Of a stretch of DNA of 64,000 nt, positions 61,481 through 64,000 are shown in pieces. The number at the start of each line of letters is the position of its first letter. Within the stretch, counting starts at the first letter, position 1. Source of the DNA: Opisthocomus hoazin (lineage: Eukaryota; Chordata; Aves; Opisthocomiformes; Opisthocomidae); contig NC_134433.1 in the NCBI RefSeq assembly GCF_030867145.1, positions 14,025,216 through 14,089,215 on the forward strand, in the 5' to 3' direction. Below the pieces are notes generated by a model. It did not search any database, was not told where the DNA came from, and saw nothing but the letters and a program-made list of their open reading frames with translations. The translations under genes and the position numbers were made by a program.

Positions 61481-64000
61481 TCGTATCCTAGCCCTAATTC
61501 CTAAAGGAGCTCTGCAGAAGGCTTCCTGCGTAGAACAGATTAAGGGGTTACAATCTTAATCCTTTTTTCCTCATAATAAACTGTAATATCACTGTTTTTC
61601 ATCAGAAGGTGTGGAAGGAACTAGTCCTTTAAAATTATATGTACAGCATACATCTTTGGTGAAATTTAAAGGAACTGATCTCAGCTATGTGGAAAGGAAT
61701 TGTAGTTAATGATATGTTAAAAAACTGTTTCCTTGCAAGATTCTGTAAAATAGCAGAATGTCCTGAATATTCAAAGGCTTTATTGGTTGTCTTCTACACA
61801 AAATGTTACTGGAGTATGGAAGACTTCTGCAAAATTAAGAGGGTTTAGTTGAAATCGTTTGAAGGATTTGAAAATCTTGCCAAGAGGCTTAAAATGACCT
61901 TTAAAATTTGAATGCTTCCTGAGCTTGGAATGCTCAAATCTTTTTAAAACTAGCTCCTGCAATTATACAACCCTTACTTCAGTTTGAATTTCGAGCCCAA
62001 GAAAACAGCTTCTGTGCTCCCATATTTAAGGCACAGAAGAATAGAGACCAGTTTTGATAGCTCATCACTGGAGTGATGGCAGAGGAGCCTGAATTTCACT
62101 GTTGAAGTCTGATCTGTAAGCTTTGTCGAGCAGACTCACAAAGAATTTGAACCAGATATTTTCATAATGCAATGACATCATCTTGTTCCATGAGATTCCG
62201 AGAAATCTTGCTAGCTCTCTGTGTGCAGCAGTGTGCTCGTTTCCATTAAGTCATTCTAAACGGAGAGTAGTTCCACTGAAATGGTGTTATGTAATTGCTT
62301 CAAAGCTGGTGAATTAGATCCCGGAGTCTTGGGTTTTGTGTAGAGATAGAACCTTGAATGAAAATTAGATAGCAGAGCCACAAAGGGCAGCTGTAATTTT
62401 TGCTCACTGCACAGGAGGGTGCTCAGCCTCTGTCTTTATCCACAAGAAAGAGTGGTTCCCATGGTCGTTAGACTGAAGTCGAGAAGCTGTTTCCTGAACT
62501 GGTCTTTTCTTGTAGTGACATTGAAGGATCTGTTAAATACAATTAGTCAGAAAATATTCAGCTGTTAAAAGAATTTTGGAAGGTGTGTGTTAATAGCTGT
62601 TGTAAGATCATTACAAAGGTATTTAGGTCGAAAGATGCACTGTAATTATCATCCACTATGTCAGATGTTGGTATTCTATAATGGGCGTGCTTAAAGGTGC
62701 TAGAATTTCAATAGAATCTTTGAAGTTTCTCAATTTTTTTTTTCCAATCTAATTTGTTAATTTGAATGTGTGAATCCTTGTGTGAATTGTTCTGTTGAAT
62801 AATGGGTTCTCATGTATGTAAAAACCTATCCTGAGTGGATTTGCTGGGAGGGGTAGTTAGGTTTGTTCATTTGCATTCAATCAGTAGTACCCGCTTATAG
62901 TTATATGCTTAGTTATTCTTTATTCTCCTTGGTAAATATTAATATATTTTAGGTTGATGCTGTGAAAATCTGATATCAAGGTTCAAAAACCAAATGAATG
63001 TTCTAACATAACTCTTAAAATGGAAATGTTTAAAAGTTATATTGGTTTATTAATTTAGGTTACTTTGTGTTTTATAGTGGGAAAAGATTTTACTGGGGAC
63101 GTGAGGGGGCTTTGTGGCACGTGGTCAACAGGAGCCAATGCTGTTTCACTGAAGTCAGTTCTTTTGGTACCTCAGGCTGGGCATTGCTTCCTGTGAGTAC
63201 TCGGGTAACTGCTCTGTCTGTGTTCTGGTAGGGTGGCAACCTTTAATTCACAGAAGGAAAAAAGTCTGCTTTTTGGGTTCTTAGTAATTACTGAGAATGT
63301 CTGCCATAGAAAGTTTTATTTCACTCCCTGTAACCTGGACTAATGGTGAGATAAAGAATCTTCTGGCATTAGTTACGTATACAAAAAATTTTGGTTTATG
63401 AGTGGCTGAAAATTGACCAACTTTCTGTTCCCCTTTTTAGAGATCAGATAAACAGAGGTCTTGGAAGTTGTTAGCTGGTCAGATTTTAGTAAGTGAGTTA
63501 ACATGTTCTGTCTGAAAACAATTTGTTAAACCTCTACCCTGTACAAGCTCAAAAATATTCTGGCCCTCTGCATGCATATCCATTTTAGTTGCTAACAATT
63601 GTTTTTAAGAAGCATTACCGTTGTAGACAGATTTCCAGGTATTTCCTTTCAGAACTTTCAGAATAAATACACACACAGAAATATAGTAGGCAAAATCTTG
63701 TTCGTGGTGTTGAAGGGGATTTGTCCCATTAGCGTCAGCACAGAAATATTTGCTTCACTTCAGTCAATATTTACTTCACTGGTAAATGAAACTTGTTTTG
63801 CACTTCACGAAGTTAATATTTACTTACTGGTTTTAGTTTGGTGGCAACATGTAAAATTCTCTGTTTCTAATGATATGGAGGGCTTTTTTACTTCTTTTCT
63901 AACAAAAATGATTTTGTATTAACAGATGTGTGTTAGTCTGTTAGGAAGTCTTATCCACAAGTAAGACCACATTCATAATGTAACAAGATTATATAGATTA

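Larger units (their letters stand above)
59531..64000. other. Right-end region, no recognised gene
   Basis: AT-rich after the CpG island. Apart from the candidate exon at 60897-60937 and a weaker splice-bounded segment (63440-63487, acceptor CCCCTTTTTAG, donor GTAAGTG, open frame RSDKQRSWKLLAG), nothing gene-like is seen. It may be the intron of a plus-strand gene that continues beyond the window. Confidence 0.5.

Overview
The window is vertebrate nuclear DNA. Genes are split into short GT-AG exons, introns are long and AT-rich, and two CpG islands mark promoters. The lineage looks avian: the miR-21 hairpin has the bird-type loop and 3p arm as I recall them, and a CR1-type LINE tail lies in an RPS6KB1 intron. 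The gene order (VMP1, MIR21, TUBD1, RPS6KB1, RNFT1) is that of human 17q23; in chicken the equivalent block is on chromosome 19, from established knowledge. The species is not proven by the sequence.

Layout. 1-9233 (+) is the 3' end of VMP1: a long intron, the penultimate coding exon (7673-7775) and the last exon (9090-9233). The miR-21 hairpin follows at 10728-10815 on the same strand. 11-22 kb is non-coding, with poly(A) signals that could end pri-miR-21, conserved-looking AT-rich patches, and a GC-rich patch with a CTCF-like site near 21.74 kb. TUBD1 (delta-tubulin) is complete on the minus strand, eight coding exons at 22773-28683, 453 aa. A CpG island at about 29.64-31.05 kb lies between TUBD1 and the divergent gene RPS6KB1 and carries about seven NRF1-type motifs. 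RPS6KB1 (p70 S6 kinase 1) is complete on the plus strand, fifteen coding exons at 30540-44051, 502 aa. RNFT1 (RING-finger transmembrane protein) is complete on the minus strand, eight coding exons at 51597-57266, 389 aa, with a likely non-coding first exon in a second CpG island at about 58.74-59.53 kb. The last 4.5 kb holds no recognised gene, only a well-bounded 41-nt candidate exon at 60897-60937.

How the genes relate. VMP1 acts at the ER in autophagosome formation and S6K1 is an mTORC1 effector, so two autophagy and growth-control genes flank the locus. miR-21 lies just downstream of VMP1 in the same orientation, as in mammals. TUBD1 is a centriole protein and RNFT1 a membrane E3 ligase. 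No new multi-gene system was found. The observations most worth checking are the altered upstream reading frames of RPS6KB1 (apparent loss of the AUG-initiated p85 isoform), the NRF1 motif array, the lack of canonical poly(A) signals between VMP1 and miR-21, and an intronic AP-1-like cluster placed where the miR-21 promoter is expected.
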